Notes: a model not told the origin generated them from the letters alone. A DNA stretch of 64,000 bases from Bacteroidia bacterium (GCA_027493955.1 JAOSJT010000001.1:1971131-2035130); one strand, 5' to 3'; counted from the first letter of the stretch, positions 26,822 to 38,755 are shown. Translations and numbers: made by a program.

Positions 26822-29800
26822 ATGGGAAAAACGTTAGGACTCGATCTCGGTACAAATTCCGTTGGCTGGTGTTTGGTCGAAGACGGAAAGCAGATCATAG
26901 CATCAGGAGTACGGATTTTCCCCGTCGGAGTAAAGGAAGATGACTACGTCAAGCAAGGGAAGGAGGTCTCTAAAAATGTTGACCGGCGCATAGCGCGTGG
27001 TATCCGGAGACGCAGACACCGATATCTCCTGCGAAGAGCGAGACTTATTGCCCTGCTCGAAAAACACAACATGATGCCTGTGCTCGGTGCGGTCGGGACG
27101 CGGAAACTCTATGAACTCAGACGTACAGCTCTGGACAAGAAAATCCCGCTTGCTGACCTCGGCCGCATACTGCTGATGCTGAACAAACGCCGCGGTTTTA
27201 AAAGCAACAGAAAAACTGCCGTGAGCGATGATGCAAAGAAGGAGGAAGGTGTCGTCAAGGAAGCCATTGGCAAGCTTAAACGTGACATCGAGGAAACGGG
27301 CTGCCGAACTGTCGGAGAATATTTCGCGACCCTCTTCGATGCGACAGACGAGCAAAAACGCTGGCATAACAGCGACGAGCCGATCGAGCGTATTCGTGGG
27401 CGATTCGTCGACAGGTCCATGTACCAGCAGGAATTCGATCTTATTTGGGCGAAGCAGTCACGTTATTATCCCAGCATCCTCACTGACGATCTCCGACACG
27501 AAATTCGCGACAAGGTGATTTATTTTCAGCGTCCACTGAAATCGCAGAAAGGTACTATCGGCCGTTGCCGTTACGAGCCATCAAAGCGATGCGCGCCGAA
27601 AAGTGGGTTTGATTTCCAGGAATTCCGCATATGGCAGCAACTGGGCGCCGTGCGGTATGATCTTGGTACCGAGCTGAATCAACCGCTCACTCTTGAGCAA
27701 AAAGTGCTTCTCGCGGAATACCTGGCCGAGAATCCAAAGCTGACACGTACGAAAGCCCGCACCATCCTCCGCCTGCCGGCAAGCGTACAATTCAATGATG
27801 TTTTCGATTTGCTAGGGAACACTACCGCCGCGCGACTGAAAGAGGCGATTGGCGAAAATACCTACGAGGCACTCTCAGAGGACGCCATGCGTGAGCTGTG
27901 GCACATCATTTCCTTCTGCGATGATGACGAGAAAATGCAGGCGATAATCGAGCGGAAGATTTCCAGGCGTGTTCTTCCTGCACTGAATCCGGAGCAGATA
28001 GAGAACATAATCAACACGAAGTTCGAAGATGGTTACGGCAATCTCTCCACAAAGGCTATCCGGAAGCTTCTACCCCACCTCCGCAGTGACATGAATATGT
28101 ACGACGCGGCGGTCGCCGCCGGCTATGGGGGTGTCGGTCCTGGAACAAAAAAAATACGTGAGCTCGATAAAATCCCGCCATTGAAGCCGAATGAACTGCG
28201 GAATCCGATTGTCCAGCAGATTCTTACCGAGACCTTCAAAGTCGTTAATGCGCTTGTTCGGGAGTACGGTAAACCGGACATGATTCGCGTAGAAATGGCA
28301 CGATCATTGAAAAAGCCGAAAAAACTCCGCGAAGAGGCGCGATACAAAGCACAGGTCAAGCAGCTACAGCGTGAGGAGTATGCAGAGCTGCTCAGCAAGC
28401 ACTTCAAGCGTCGTATCTATGCCAACGATCCCGAAATTCGGAAGTACGAACTATGGCTCGAGATGGGCTGCAAGGATGCGGGATTGAACGATATCGAAAG
28501 CTTTTTCCGAAACGGGAAGATTCGTGATGCCGTGAAATACAGACTATGGAAGGAATGCGACAGAATTTCCCCATACAGCGGAAAAACAATTTCCTTGCGA
28601 AGGCTCTTCAGCGCCGAAATCGAGATAGAGCATATCCTGCCTTACAGCAGGACAATGAACAACGAATTCACCAATCTGTCGCTGTGCGAGTCAGACATCA
28701 ATCGGAGGAAGGGCAATCAGCTCCCCTATCATTTCTTCGCGTCCTTGGGCCCACGTGAACTTGAGAAATTCAAGGAAAGAGTGGCGCAGTTCCGCGGCAT
28801 CAAGCGGCACCGCTTCCTCATGACGGAAATCCCGGAAGATTTCCTAAACAGCCAGCTCACGAACACGAGTTATGCTGCAAGGGAAGCAATGGAGCGGCTC
28901 GAAACGCTGCTCCCGCCTGTTATGAACGACGATGGGACCTGGCACCCTCGCGTACAGGTCATGAACGGGCAGGCCACATCCAACTTGCGCAGATTATGGG
29001 GCCTGAATTCAATCCTTTCAAACGACGAAAATCCGGTCAAGAACCGGGGCGACCATCGACATCACGCAGTGGACGCGCTCGTCATTGCCTGCACCACACC
29101 AAGAATCACACACGATCTCGCACGGTACAGTCAGTTCAACGAACTCAGCGATCTCAGCAACGAACACATAAAAGCGCCATGGCGCAGTTTCCGCACGGAC
29201 GCCGAGAAAGTGATCCACGGTATCATTATCTCACTTCGCAATGACAAACGGTTGGTATCCCGGAAACCCAACAGTATCAAGGTCAAAGCCGGTAAAAAAC
29301 ATCCGGATGGGAAGCTTCGCCAGACGACAGTCTCGATTCGCGGACGACTGCATGAAGAAACGCTGTACGGAAAAATTCAGCAGGGGGGCGAGGATGTGTT
29401 TGTCCACCGCAAACCAATAAACACATTCACGGATGGCAAGCAACTTGAGAAGGTTATAGACAAAAAAGTGCGTGAAGTACTTCAGAAACGTGTGGCGGAA
29501 TTCGGCGGAAATGTCAAACAGGCCTTTTCCGATCTTGAGAACAATCCCGTGTACATGTACTCCAAAACCGGCAAGCGCGTGAAAATCAACAAGGTCCGGA
29601 TAAAAGCGAGCGGACAGCAGCTAAAACTGTTGCGCGAAACCACGAACACCTGGGTTGATACCGGAAACAATTACGCCATCGCAATTTACGAAGACAAGGC
29701 AAGCGGTAAACGTTCGTTCGAAACAATCCCTTACTTTGAAGCTGTCCGCCGGACGCTTAGCGGTCAGAAAGTAGTGCGAGAGTCCTTCGAGGGTAAACCA

Positions 29801-30079
29801 CTGATGCTCAGCCTGAAACAACGAGACATAGTTGTTCGTTATCATCAACACCCTGATGAAATACGCTGGGACGACATCGATGATCTTAGACCCCGATTGT
29901 ACCGTGTTCGCAAATTCGATGTGAAAGGCATAATCTATCTGGACAATCTATACGCCTCCAAACTGGATGAAAAGGACCGTAACAGTCTCTTTTATGCAGT
30001 GACTCCGGGTACGATTAAAGTTATACCCTCACGAGTGAGCATCCTTGGAAAGCTAAGAACCGATAACAGTGATAGGTGA
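26822..30079 (+). CDS. cas9: CRISPR-associated endonuclease Cas9, type II-C
   Basis: 1085 aa from ATG 26822 with AGGAG 8 nt upstream, the size of compact type II-C Cas9 proteins (Neisseria 1082, Campylobacter 984). All nuclease motifs are intact. RuvC-I is GLDLGTNSVGW (Asp8), RuvC-II is IRVEMARS (Glu491), and RuvC-III is DHRHHAVDA (His748, Asp751). HNH is EIEHILPYSRT with His604 and Asn627 in NRRKGNQ; a Glu replaces the usual Asp before the catalytic His. An Arg-rich bridge helix (about 51-82) precedes a short REC lobe. The C-terminal 250 residues are the WED/PAM-interacting region. It should cut DNA guided by crRNA:tracrRNA. The stop overlaps the cas1 GTG start by 4 bp. Confidence 0.97.
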   Translation: MGKTLGLDLGTNSVGWCLVEDGKQIIASGVRIFPVGVKEDDYVKQGKEVSKNVDRRIARGIRRRRHRYLLRRARLIALLEKHNMMPVLGAVGTRKLYELRRTALDKKIPLADLGRILLMLNKRRGFKSNRKTAVSDDAKKEEGVVKEAIGKLKRDIEETGCRTVGEYFATLFDATDEQKRWHNSDEPIERIRGRFVDRSMYQQEFDLIWAKQSRYYPSILTDDLRHEIRDKVIYFQRPLKSQKGTIGRCRYEPSKRCAPKSGFDFQEFRIWQQLGAVRYDLGTELNQPLTLEQKVLLAEYLAENPKLTRTKARTILRLPASVQFNDVFDLLGNTTAARLKEAIGENTYEALSEDAMRELWHIISFCDDDEKMQAIIERKISRRVLPALNPEQIENIINTKFEDGYGNLSTKAIRKLLPHLRSDMNMYDAAVAAGYGGVGPGTKKIRELDKIPPLKPNELRNPIVQQILTETFKVVNALVREYGKPDMIRVEMARSLKKPKKLREEARYKAQVKQLQREEYAELLSKHFKRRIYANDPEIRKYELWLEMGCKDAGLNDIESFFRNGKIRDAVKYRLWKECDRISPYSGKTISLRRLFSAEIEIEHILPYSRTMNNEFTNLSLCESDINRRKGNQLPYHFFASLGPRELEKFKERVAQFRGIKRHRFLMTEIPEDFLNSQLTNTSYAAREAMERLETLLPPVMNDDGTWHPRVQVMNGQATSNLRRLWGLNSILSNDENPVKNRGDHRHHAVDALVIACTTPRITHDLARYSQFNELSDLSNEHIKAPWRSFRTDAEKVIHGIIISLRNDKRLVSRKPNSIKVKAGKKHPDGKLRQTTVSIRGRLHEETLYGKIQQGGEDVFVHRKPINTFTDGKQLEKVIDKKVREVLQKRVAEFGGNVKQAFSDLENNPVYMYSKTGKRVKINKVRIKASGQQLKLLRETTNTWVDTGNNYAIAIYEDKASGKRSFETIPYFEAVRRTLSGQKVVRESFEGKPLMLSLKQRDIVVRYHQHPDEIRWDDIDDLRPRLYRVRKFDVKGIIYLDNLYASKLDEKDRNSLFYAVTPGTIKVIPSRVSILGKLRTDNSDR

Positions 30080-30969
30080 AGAGAACCATTGTCATAAGTC
30101 AACCATGCCGGATCAATATTTCGAATGATCAGTTGGTCTGTGCCAAGAGCGACGAGAGCACATTAAGTGTGTCGTTTGAGGATCTCGGGATTCTCCTTCT
30201 GGAGACATCTCAGTACATTATAACAGGTGCCGCATTGAGCAGACTGATGGAAGCGAAGGTTGCCGTTATAACTTGTACGGATAATCACCATCCTAATGGC
30301 TTGCTCCTCCCTCTCGCCGGAGGTGGCACGCACACGGAGGTACTGCGAACGCAGGTCGAGGCGAGTCAACCTCTCCGGAAACAACTTTGGAAGGTGACCG
30401 TCAAGGCCAAAATCAGCAACCAGGCGGTATTTTCGAAGCAATGGGGAGATCATGCCGATCCCCTCTTCCGCTGGTCCAAAAAGGTCCGCTCAGGCGATCC
30501 TGATAATTACGAAGCCCGCGCAGCTTCCTGGTACTGGAAACGCTTCCTCGGTAAGACACAGAAATTTCTGCGTGACCCCGAAGGCGATCCTCCGAACTCG
30601 CTACTCAACTATGGGTACGCGATTTTACGGGCAGCAATGGCCAGAGCGGTGGTTTCGTCTGGTCTGCACCCTTCGCTCGGCATTCACCACCGTAATCGCT
30701 ACAATCCGTTTTGTCTGGCCGATGATTTGATGGAGCCCTATCGGCCCTTCGTGGATTCGATCGTGCGCGGCCTGTACTTTGAACAAGGCGAGCACTATCT
30801 CAGCAGAGATGCCAAAGCGGCCTTGTTGAGCGTCTTGACAGCTGATGTACTCATAGCAGGAAACAGGCGCCCCCTGCTCCTCGCCATGAGCATGAGCAGC
30901 AGCTCACTCGCAGAGTGCTACGCCGAGAAATCCGCATCACTTACCTTCCCCACGCCTCATGAGAATTGA
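30076..30969 (+). CDS. cas1: CRISPR integrase Cas1, type II
   Basis: 297 aa from GTG 30076, which overlaps the cas9 stop by 4 bp (GTGA), indicating translational coupling. Landmark metal-site residues are present: Glu146 in [10 protein letters not shown], His204/His205 in [13 protein letters not shown] and Asp216/Asp217 in [12 protein letters not shown]. The N-terminal beta-sandwich and the helical catalytic lobe are of normal length. With Cas2 it integrates new spacers into the array. The gene overlaps cas2 by 11 bp. Confidence 0.95.
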   Translation: MKRTIVISQPCRINISNDQLVCAKSDESTLSVSFEDLGILLLETSQYIITGAALSRLMEAKVAVITCTDNHHPNGLLLPLAGGGTHTEVLRTQVEASQPLRKQLWKVTVKAKISNQAVFSKQWGDHADPLFRWSKKVRSGDPDNYEARAASWYWKRFLGKTQKFLRDPEGDPPNSLLNYGYAILRAAMARAVVSSGLHPSLGIHHRNRYNPFCLADDLMEPYRPFVDSIVRGLYFEQGEHYLSRDAKAALLSVLTADVLIAGNRRPLLLAMSMSSSSLAECYAEKSASLTFPTPHEN

Positions 30970-31288
30970 CGAGTATCGGATCATGTGGGTACTGGTTTTT
31001 TTCGATTTACCCACGGAAACAGCCGCTGAACGAAAGGCCTACGCGGATTTCCGGAAGAAGCTCATGAAAGATGGTTTCGAAATGTTCCAGTTTTCCATCT
31101 ATCTCCGACATTGCATGAGTCAGGAGAATGCCGATGTCCACACAAAGCGCGTCAAAAGCTTTCTCCCGCCACGCGGGAAAGTCGGTATCCTCAGAATCAC
31201 CGACAAACAGTTTGGGATGATGGAAATTTTTTACGAGGCGAAGCCCAGGGCGGTAAAAGCACCTCCGCAACAACTCGAATTTTTCTGA
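30959..31288 (+). CDS. cas2: CRISPR-associated protein Cas2
   Basis: 109 aa; ATG 30959 lies inside the end of cas1. The ferredoxin-like fold is recognisable from [12 protein letters not shown] (conserved Asp of the first strand), '[19 protein letters not shown]' and the C-terminal strand '[13 protein letters not shown]'. It is the structural partner of Cas1 in spacer acquisition. No csn2 or cas4 follows, so the locus has the minimal type II-C gene set. Confidence 0.93.
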   Translation: MRIDEYRIMWVLVFFDLPTETAAERKAYADFRKKLMKDGFEMFQFSIYLRHCMSQENADVHTKRVKSFLPPRGKVGILRITDKQFGMMEIFYEAKPRAVKAPPQQLEFF

Positions 31289-31354
31289 TTCCGCAACCGT
31301 AGTCTGGATAGGAGACGGAATTTTCGCCACTAAAACGCTTGTGTAAATGCATCC

Positions 31355-31379
31355 TAAGTCATTTATTTTCAATGACTTA
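31355..31379. terminator. Inverted repeat between cas2 and the array
   Basis: 9-bp stem TAAGTCATT/AATGACTTA with a 7-nt loop (TATTTTC), 11 bp before the first repeat, in an AT-rich segment. It could end the cas operon, end crRNA transcripts coming from the right, or be part of the leader recognised during spacer integration. Confidence 0.5.
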
Positions 31380-31390
31380 AGGAACAATAA

Positions 31391-34300
31391 GCTGTTGCTA
31401 CGATAACAAGATCAAGATTTGAAAGCAAACTACAACTTGCTGTCACAGACAGTCCACAGCCCCGCGGCTGTTGCTACGATAACAAGATCAAGATTTGAAA
31501 GCAAACTACAACAGTGTGTGCGAATATATTCAAGACTTTCATTGCTGTTGCTACGATAACAAGATCAAGATTTGAAAGCAAACTACAACTCTCGGCTATC
31601 CTTGCTGTATCGCATACGCGCTGTTGCTACGATAACAAGATCAAGATTTGAAAGCAAACTACAACCTCCAGCAGGGCAATCGCCCGTTCGGCCTGGCTGT
31701 TGCTACGATAACAAGATCAAGATTTGAAAGCAAACTACAACCTCTGCCTCGTAAACATCCGGAGCGCATTTTGCTGTTGCTACGATAACAAGATCAAGAT
31801 TTGAAAGCAAACTACAACAGGCATTGCATTTGATGTGCATGGTGTGCCGCTGTTGCTACGATAACAAGATCAAGATTTGAAAGCAAACTACAACGGATAG
31901 AGCTTGTCGATGTTGCTACGCAGCGCTGTTGCTACGATAACAAGATCAAGATTTGAAAGCAAACTACAACAACACGACCTCGACCTCGTTCGCGCTGCGG
32001 CTGTTGCTACGATAACAAGATCAAGATTTGAAAGCAAACTACAACTTTCCACATTGTCCAGGCGAGCCCGGCTTCGCTGTTGCTACGATAACAAGATCAA
32101 GATTTGAAAGCAAACTACAACTGCCTGATACATCGGGGTCAATGCGGTGGAGCTGTTGCTACGATAACAAGATCAAGATTTGAAAGCAAACTACAACCTG
32201 CTTGCGCGAATGTTTCGTCGCCGTTATGCTGTTGCTACGATAACAAGATCAAGATTTGAAAGCAAACTACAACGCGTACTGTCAATCGTGACGTTGCCGC
32301 CGAGCTGTTGCTACGATAACAAGATCAAGATTTGAAAGCAAACTACAACCGGAAAGCGTCCACAACGATATCCTTCACGGCTGTTGCTACGATAACAAGA
32401 TCAAGATTTGAAAGCAAACTACAACGACCGCGCCGATGGTGTTCCACTGCGTTCCGCTGTTGCTACGATAACAAGATCAAGATTTGAAAGCAAACTACAA
32501 CAGGATGCCAAACAGCTCCTGCACGCTCCGCGCTGTTGCTACGATAACAAGATCAAGATTTGAAAGCAAACTACAACCCGGGACGCTGGGTGCCGCTCAG
32601 GAAGCGCGCTGTTGCTACGATAACAAGATCAAGATTTGAAAGCAAACTACAACTCGCGGATCGACGGGATGCGGAACGTCACGGCTGTTGCTACGATAAC
32701 AAGATCAAGATTTGAAAGCAAACTACAACTCACGCGCGCTGGTACGCATCATCTGCTGTGCTGTTGCTACGATAACAAGATCAAGATTTGAAAGCAAACT
32801 ACAACCATCGAGACATTTGTGGCCTTGAATGTGGAGCTGTTGCTACGATAACAAGATCAAGATTTGAAAGCAAACTACAACTAAGACCAGAGCATATCCC
32901 AACGCTCCTCTGCTGTTGCTACGATAACAAGATCAAGATTTGAAAGCAAACTACAACTAACGCTAAACTGCGCCGTCACCATCTTAAGCTGTTGCTACGA
33001 TAACAAGATCAAGATTTGAAAGCAAACTACAACAAACGGTCGCTCAGAGCGACGCGCGGCTGCGCTGTTGCTACGATAACAAGATCAAGATTTGAAAGCA
33101 AACTACAACCAAGAATCGCGGAGTAAGCAAGATCGCCAGCGCTGTTGCTACGATAACAAGATCAAGATTTGAAAGCAAACTACAACCTGCAACTCCGCGT
33201 ACAGCTCGGACTCGCGGCTGTTGCTACGATAACAAGATCAAGATTTGAAAGCAAACTACAACATCTCGTCGCGCTTGGGCTGCAACTCCATGGCTGTTGC
33301 TACGATAACAAGATCAAGATTTGAAAGCAAACTACAACCATTGGTGGATGACGGGCACGTTTCTTCCGCTGTTGCTACGATAACAAGATCAAGATTTGAA
33401 AGCAAACTACAACTGATCTTCGCCAGGTCCTCGCCGGGTTTGAGCTGTTGCTACGATAACAAGATCAAGATTTGAAAGCAAACTACAACTGGGGCGTCAA
33501 CGGCATCATCATCAGTCACGCTGTTGCTACGATAACAAGATCAAGATTTGAAAGCAAACTACAACAACGCAGCGTATGCGCGGCACACAGCCGACTGCTG
33601 TTGCTACGATAACAAGATCAAGATTTGAAAGCAAACTACAACACGAAGCCCACGGGGTCGGTTGCTAGATTAGCTGTTGCTACGATAACAAGATCAAGAT
33701 TTGAAAGCAAACTACAACCCGTGAGGAGAGCGGCTTATTCTTCGTCAGGCTGTTGCTACGATAACAAGATCAAGATTTGAAAGCAAACTACAACTAAAGG
33801 CGGGGGATTGTCATATCCAAGTATGCTGTTGCTACGATAACAAGATCAAGATTTGAAAGCAAACTACAACATGTAAACATGTTTTATCCTTATTGCTGTA
33901 GCTGTTGCTACGATAACAAGATCAAGATTTGAAAGCAAACTACAACTGACGGGCCAGATGGGTTCGGGTTCGGGTTGCTGTTGCTACGATAACAAGATCA
34001 AGATTTGAAAGCAAACTACAACTACTGCTCTTGCCTTGCGTAGCTTCGGCGCGCTGTTGCTACGATAACAAGATCAAGATTTGAAAGCAAACTACAACTC
34101 TTGATCCTGCTTCATCGCCAACCGCCACGCTGTTGCTACGATAACAAGATCAAGATTTGAAAGCAAACTACAACTTTCGTCCCTTGCGATTCGTCCGGCT
34201 TCACGCTGTTGCTACGATAACAAGATCAAGATTTGAAAGCAAACTACAACAGATGATTGCCGCACCTCATAAAAAAGACAGCTGTTGCTACGATAACAAG

Positions 34301-37300
34301 ATCAAGATTTGAAAGCAAACTACAACTTTACTCGCTTGAGTTGTTGCATTCATCATGCTGTTGCTACGATAACAAGATCAAGATTTGAAAGCAAACTACA
34401 ACCTGTTTGAATAAATGACCTTGCCTACAATAGCTGTTGCTACGATAACAAGATCAAGATTTGAAAGCAAACTACAACGGTTGCACTCTCTCTCCCAGCA
34501 AGTCACGAGCTGTTGCTACGATAACAAGATCAAGATTTGAAAGCAAACTACAACACGCCAGTACAACGTCTCGTCTCTGAGATTGCTGTTGCTACGATAA
34601 CAAGATCAAGATTTGAAAGCAAACTACAACCGCCGTCGTGGTCTTCAATGGGGCCGTCTGCTGTTGCTACGATAACAAGATCAAGATTTGAAAGCAAACT
34701 ACAACAAATGGTGGGAGATTGCTGTAATCGTGCTTGCTGTTGCTACGATAACAAGATCAAGATTTGAAAGCAAACTACAACTGATCAGCTCGATCGCGCG
34801 ATTGTTCGGCTGCTGTTGCTACGATAACAAGATCAAGATTTGAAAGCAAACTACAACTGGTGCGCTGCTTTTGTTCAATACGCCTACGCTGTTGCTACGA
34901 TAACAAGATCAAGATTTGAAAGCAAACTACAACTGGTGCGCTGCTTTTGTTCAATACGCCTACGCTGTTGCTACGATAACAAGATCAAGATTTGAAAGCA
35001 AACTACAACAAGACGCGGTGGAATTGTCCGGCACTGCCTGCTGTTGCTACGATAACAAGATCAAGATTTGAAAGCAAACTACAACAGTCCGGGTCCCACA
35101 CCTGCACATACGTCGGCTGTTGCTACGATAACAAGATCAAGATTTGAAAGCAAACTACAACCGCCTGGTGGCATCGCCTTACCGCACGCGTGCTGTTGCT
35201 ACGATAACAAGATCAAGATTTGAAAGCAAACTACAACCAATCAATATGAACACTACGCAGGCCAAGTGCTGTTGCTACGATAACAAGATCAAGATTTGAA
35301 AGCAAACTACAACAGATCGCCGCTTTCTCCGCATCGTCGCGGGGCTGTTGCTACGATAACAAGATCAAGATTTGAAAGCAAACTACAACCGAGCGATCAG
35401 GTTCTCATTGAAGTACGAAGCTGTTGCTACGATAACAAGATCAAGATTTGAAAGCAAACTACAACCGATTCGTTGTTGTGAACATACGCTATTTTGCTGT
35501 TGCTACGATAACAAGATCAAGATTTGAAAGCAAACTACAACAAGTCGGATATCTTGCCGGTAATCTCTAGTGCTGTTGCTACGATAACAAGATCAAGATT
35601 TGAAAGCAAACTACAACTGTCAGCACCTATTCCGGTAATGTTTGTAGCTGTTGCTACGATAACAAGATCAAGATTTGAAAGCAAACTACAACTCGGCGGT
35701 CCTTCTAATTGACCGTAGAAATGCTGTTGCTACGATAACAAGATCAAGATTTGAAAGCAAACTACAACGGCAACTGGTTGCTTCCCTCTTGTTTCCCTGC
35801 TGTTGCTACGATAACAAGATCAAGATTTGAAAGCAAACTACAACTCTTTGCGGTTCTTCCCTAATTCGTCAGTGGCTGTTGCTACGATAACAAGATCAAG
35901 ATTTGAAAGCAAACTACAACTGATGCACAGAACGCCGAACCGAGAATGGTGCTGTTGCTACGATAACAAGATCAAGATTTGAAAGCAAACTACAACCCGG
36001 ACTTGAACAGACGGATAATTGGACGGCTGTTGCTACGATAACAAGATCAAGATTTGAAAGCAAACTACAACATAATCTTCGATGGATCAAGCTCACAGAT
36101 AGCTGTTGCTACGATAACAAGATCAAGATTTGAAAGCAAACTACAACACCACGGGGGCGCTAGACAAACGAAAGTAGCTGTTGCTACGATAACAAGATCA
36201 AGATTTGAAAGCAAACTACAACTCGGACGCCCGGGATAGTCCGGATTGCGCGGCTGTTGCTACGATAACAAGATCAAGATTTGAAAGCAAACTACAACGA
36301 GTACAGCGCGACTGTCGCGATGCGGATGGCTGTTGCTACGATAACAAGATCAAGATTTGAAAGCAAACTACAACTATGGATGTAAATGCCGCGCAAGCGC
36401 TTGGGCTGTTGCTACGATAACAAGATCAAGATTTGAAAGCAAACTACAACCGTCTTGATCCTGCTTCATCGCTAGTCGCCGCTGTTGCTACGATAACAAG
36501 ATCAAGATTTGAAAGCAAACTACAACTATGGCGAGCAAAAGCCCTCCCGCGCTGGCGCTGTTGCTACGATAACAAGATCAAGATTTGAAAGCAAACTACA
36601 ACAATCCGAGCCGTTTCGTTTCGGCTTTGATCGCTGTTGCTACGATAACAAGATCAAGATTTGAAAGCAAACTACAACATCCCGATGGAGAGACTGCGTA
36701 CTCACTCAGCTGTTGCTACGATAACAAGATCAAGATTTGAAAGCAAACTACAACTAGTAGACAGCCAGGGCGGACTTCCACGGAGCTGTTGCTACGATAA
36801 CAAGATCAAGATTTGAAAGCAAACTACAACACAATTCAGGAGAGTGCGAAATGTTGTATTGCTGTTGCTACGATAACAAGATCAAGATTTGAAAGCAAAC
36901 TACAACACAATTCAGGAGAGTGCGAAATGTTGTATTGCTGTTGCTACGATAACAAGATCAAGATTTGAAAGCAAACTACAACAAGAGACAAAGCCGGGTT
37001 ACCTTCGCGTCTGCTGTTGCTACGATAACAAGATCAAGATTTGAAAGCAAACTACAACGCCCTGCCTTCGGTTGCTCCGTCGTTCTCGGCTGTTGCTACG
37101 ATAACAAGATCAAGATTTGAAAGCAAACTACAACAAAAGGCGTATGTCTCGTATTCAGCCATCGGCTGTTGCTACGATAACAAGATCAAGATTTGAAAGC
37201 AAACTACAACATTGTGACTGTGGGGCTGGCGAAGCACGGTGCTGTTGCTACGATAACAAGATCAAGATTTGAAAGCAAACTACAACATCCCGATGGAGAG

Positions 37301-38722
37301 ACTGCGTACTCACTCAGCTGTTGCTACGATAACAAGATCAAGATTTGAAAGCAAACTACAACTCGACAGCCCAAATGAAGGTACGCCCTTCCGCTGTTGC
37401 TACGATAACAAGATCAAGATTTGAAAGCAAACTACAACTAATCAGGATGTGTTATTTTCATTAAAATAGCTGTTGCTACGATAACAAGATCAAGATTTGA
37501 AAGCAAACTACAACAAGCAGATAAAGTGCCCCACCCACGCCAATGCTGTTGCTACGATAACAAGATCAAGATTTGAAAGCAAACTACAACCCTTCGTCCT
37601 CAACAGGCTTATCGGGTATGGCTGTTGCTACGATAACAAGATCAAGATTTGAAAGCAAACTACAACCTCTATTTACTCGATGTTCTCAGCCGCCTTGCTG
37701 TTGCTACGATAACAAGATCAAGATTTGAAAGCAAACTACAACCATGGTGCATAAGGTCGTCGATTTCATCTGCTGTTGCTACGATAACAAGATCAAGATT
37801 TGAAAGCAAACTACAACCGCTCTGGTTCAACGATGATACACTGGACCGCTGTTGCTACGATAACAAGATCAAGATTTGAAAGCAAACTACAACTCTCTGA
37901 TTCTGCTGCCGTTTGCATTCAGCGCTGTTGCTACGATAACAAGATCAAGATTTGAAAGCAAACTACAACTCTCTGATTCTGCTGCCGTTTGCATTCAGCG
38001 CTGTTGCTACGATAACAAGATCAAGATTTGAAAGCAAACTACAACCGTGATTGCGTTGGCCGCTGGTGATGTTGTGCTGTTGCTACGATAACAAGATCAA
38101 GATTTGAAAGCAAACTACAACCTTTGGCCAGTAAGTGCAGCAATCCGTTCTGCTGTTGCTACGATAACAAGATCAAGATTTGAAAGCAAACTACAACTGT
38201 TGGCGGTGTATTATCGTATAACGGAGAGCTGTTGCTACGATAACAAGATCAAGATTTGAAAGCAAACTACAACAGAGACAAAGCGGGGCTTCCTTCGCGG
38301 CTCGCTGTTGCTACGATAACAAGATCAAGATTTGAAAGCAAACTACAACAGTTTTACGCTTCCGCAATTCGGGCAAGGTGCTGTTGCTACGATAACAAGA
38401 TCAAGATTTGAAAGCAAACTACAACTTGCCATGATCGGGATCCTTCGGGTTCATTGCTGTTGCTACGATAACAAGATCAAGATTTGAAAGCAAACTACAA
38501 CAATCGTTCAATCAGTTGCCTTGCCTCAAACGCTGTTGCTACGATAACAAGATCAAGATTTGAAAGCAAACTACAACATGAGTGATGCGACAATGTCGAG
38601 AACTGTGGCTGTTGCTACGATAACAAGATCAAGATTTGAAAGCAAACTACAACTGCATTCCATCAGATCCTTGTTTCCCGCGAGCTGTTGCTACGATAAC
38701 AAGATCAAGATTTGAAAGCAAA
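31391..38722 (-). CRISPR. Type II-C CRISPR array, 97 repeats and 96 spacers
   Basis: Repeats are 46 nt and appear identical. On the plus strand each starts GCTGTTGCTACGATAAC and ends GAAAGCAAACTACAAC; the crRNA-sense (minus) strand starts GTTGTAGTTTGC. The last copy (38684-38722) keeps 39 nt and then diverges. I traced every unit: 85 spacers are 30 nt, four are 31 nt (2, 5, 23, 29) and seven are 29 nt (8, 26, 43, 56, 61, 63, 84). Spacers 46/47, 72/73 and 86/87 are adjacent duplicates and 70/78 a distant one, leaving 92 distinct sequences. The degenerate repeat at the right end suggests that the acquisition end is the cas2 side. Strand is set by pairing with the tracrRNA. Confidence 0.97.
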
Positions 38723-38738
38723 AATCGGCATCAAAAGC

Positions 38739-38755
38739 AAGAGGCGCATCCTCTT
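38739..38755 (+). terminator. Hairpin just beyond the truncated last repeat
   Basis: AAGAGG-CGCAT-CCTCTT followed by TT, 16 bp after the last repeat remnant. It looks like a small rho-independent terminator on the plus strand, and would stop any plus-strand (antisense) read-through of the array. Confidence 0.45.

Noticed and set aside
26822-31288. Type II-A or II-B subtype
   Set aside because: No csn2 or cas4 is present and Cas9 is compact, so type II-C fits.
31895-31924. Spacer 7 contains TGTTGCTACG, as in the repeat, suggesting self-acquisition from the array
   Set aside because: Only 10 nt are shared and the rest of the spacer is unrelated to the repeat; chance is sufficient.
38684-38755. 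Right-end repeat plus hairpin as the main tracrRNA
   Set aside because: It lacks the ACTACAA block that must pair with the spacer-proximal end of the crRNA repeat. The candidate at 26702-26770 has this block, a good promoter and a terminator.
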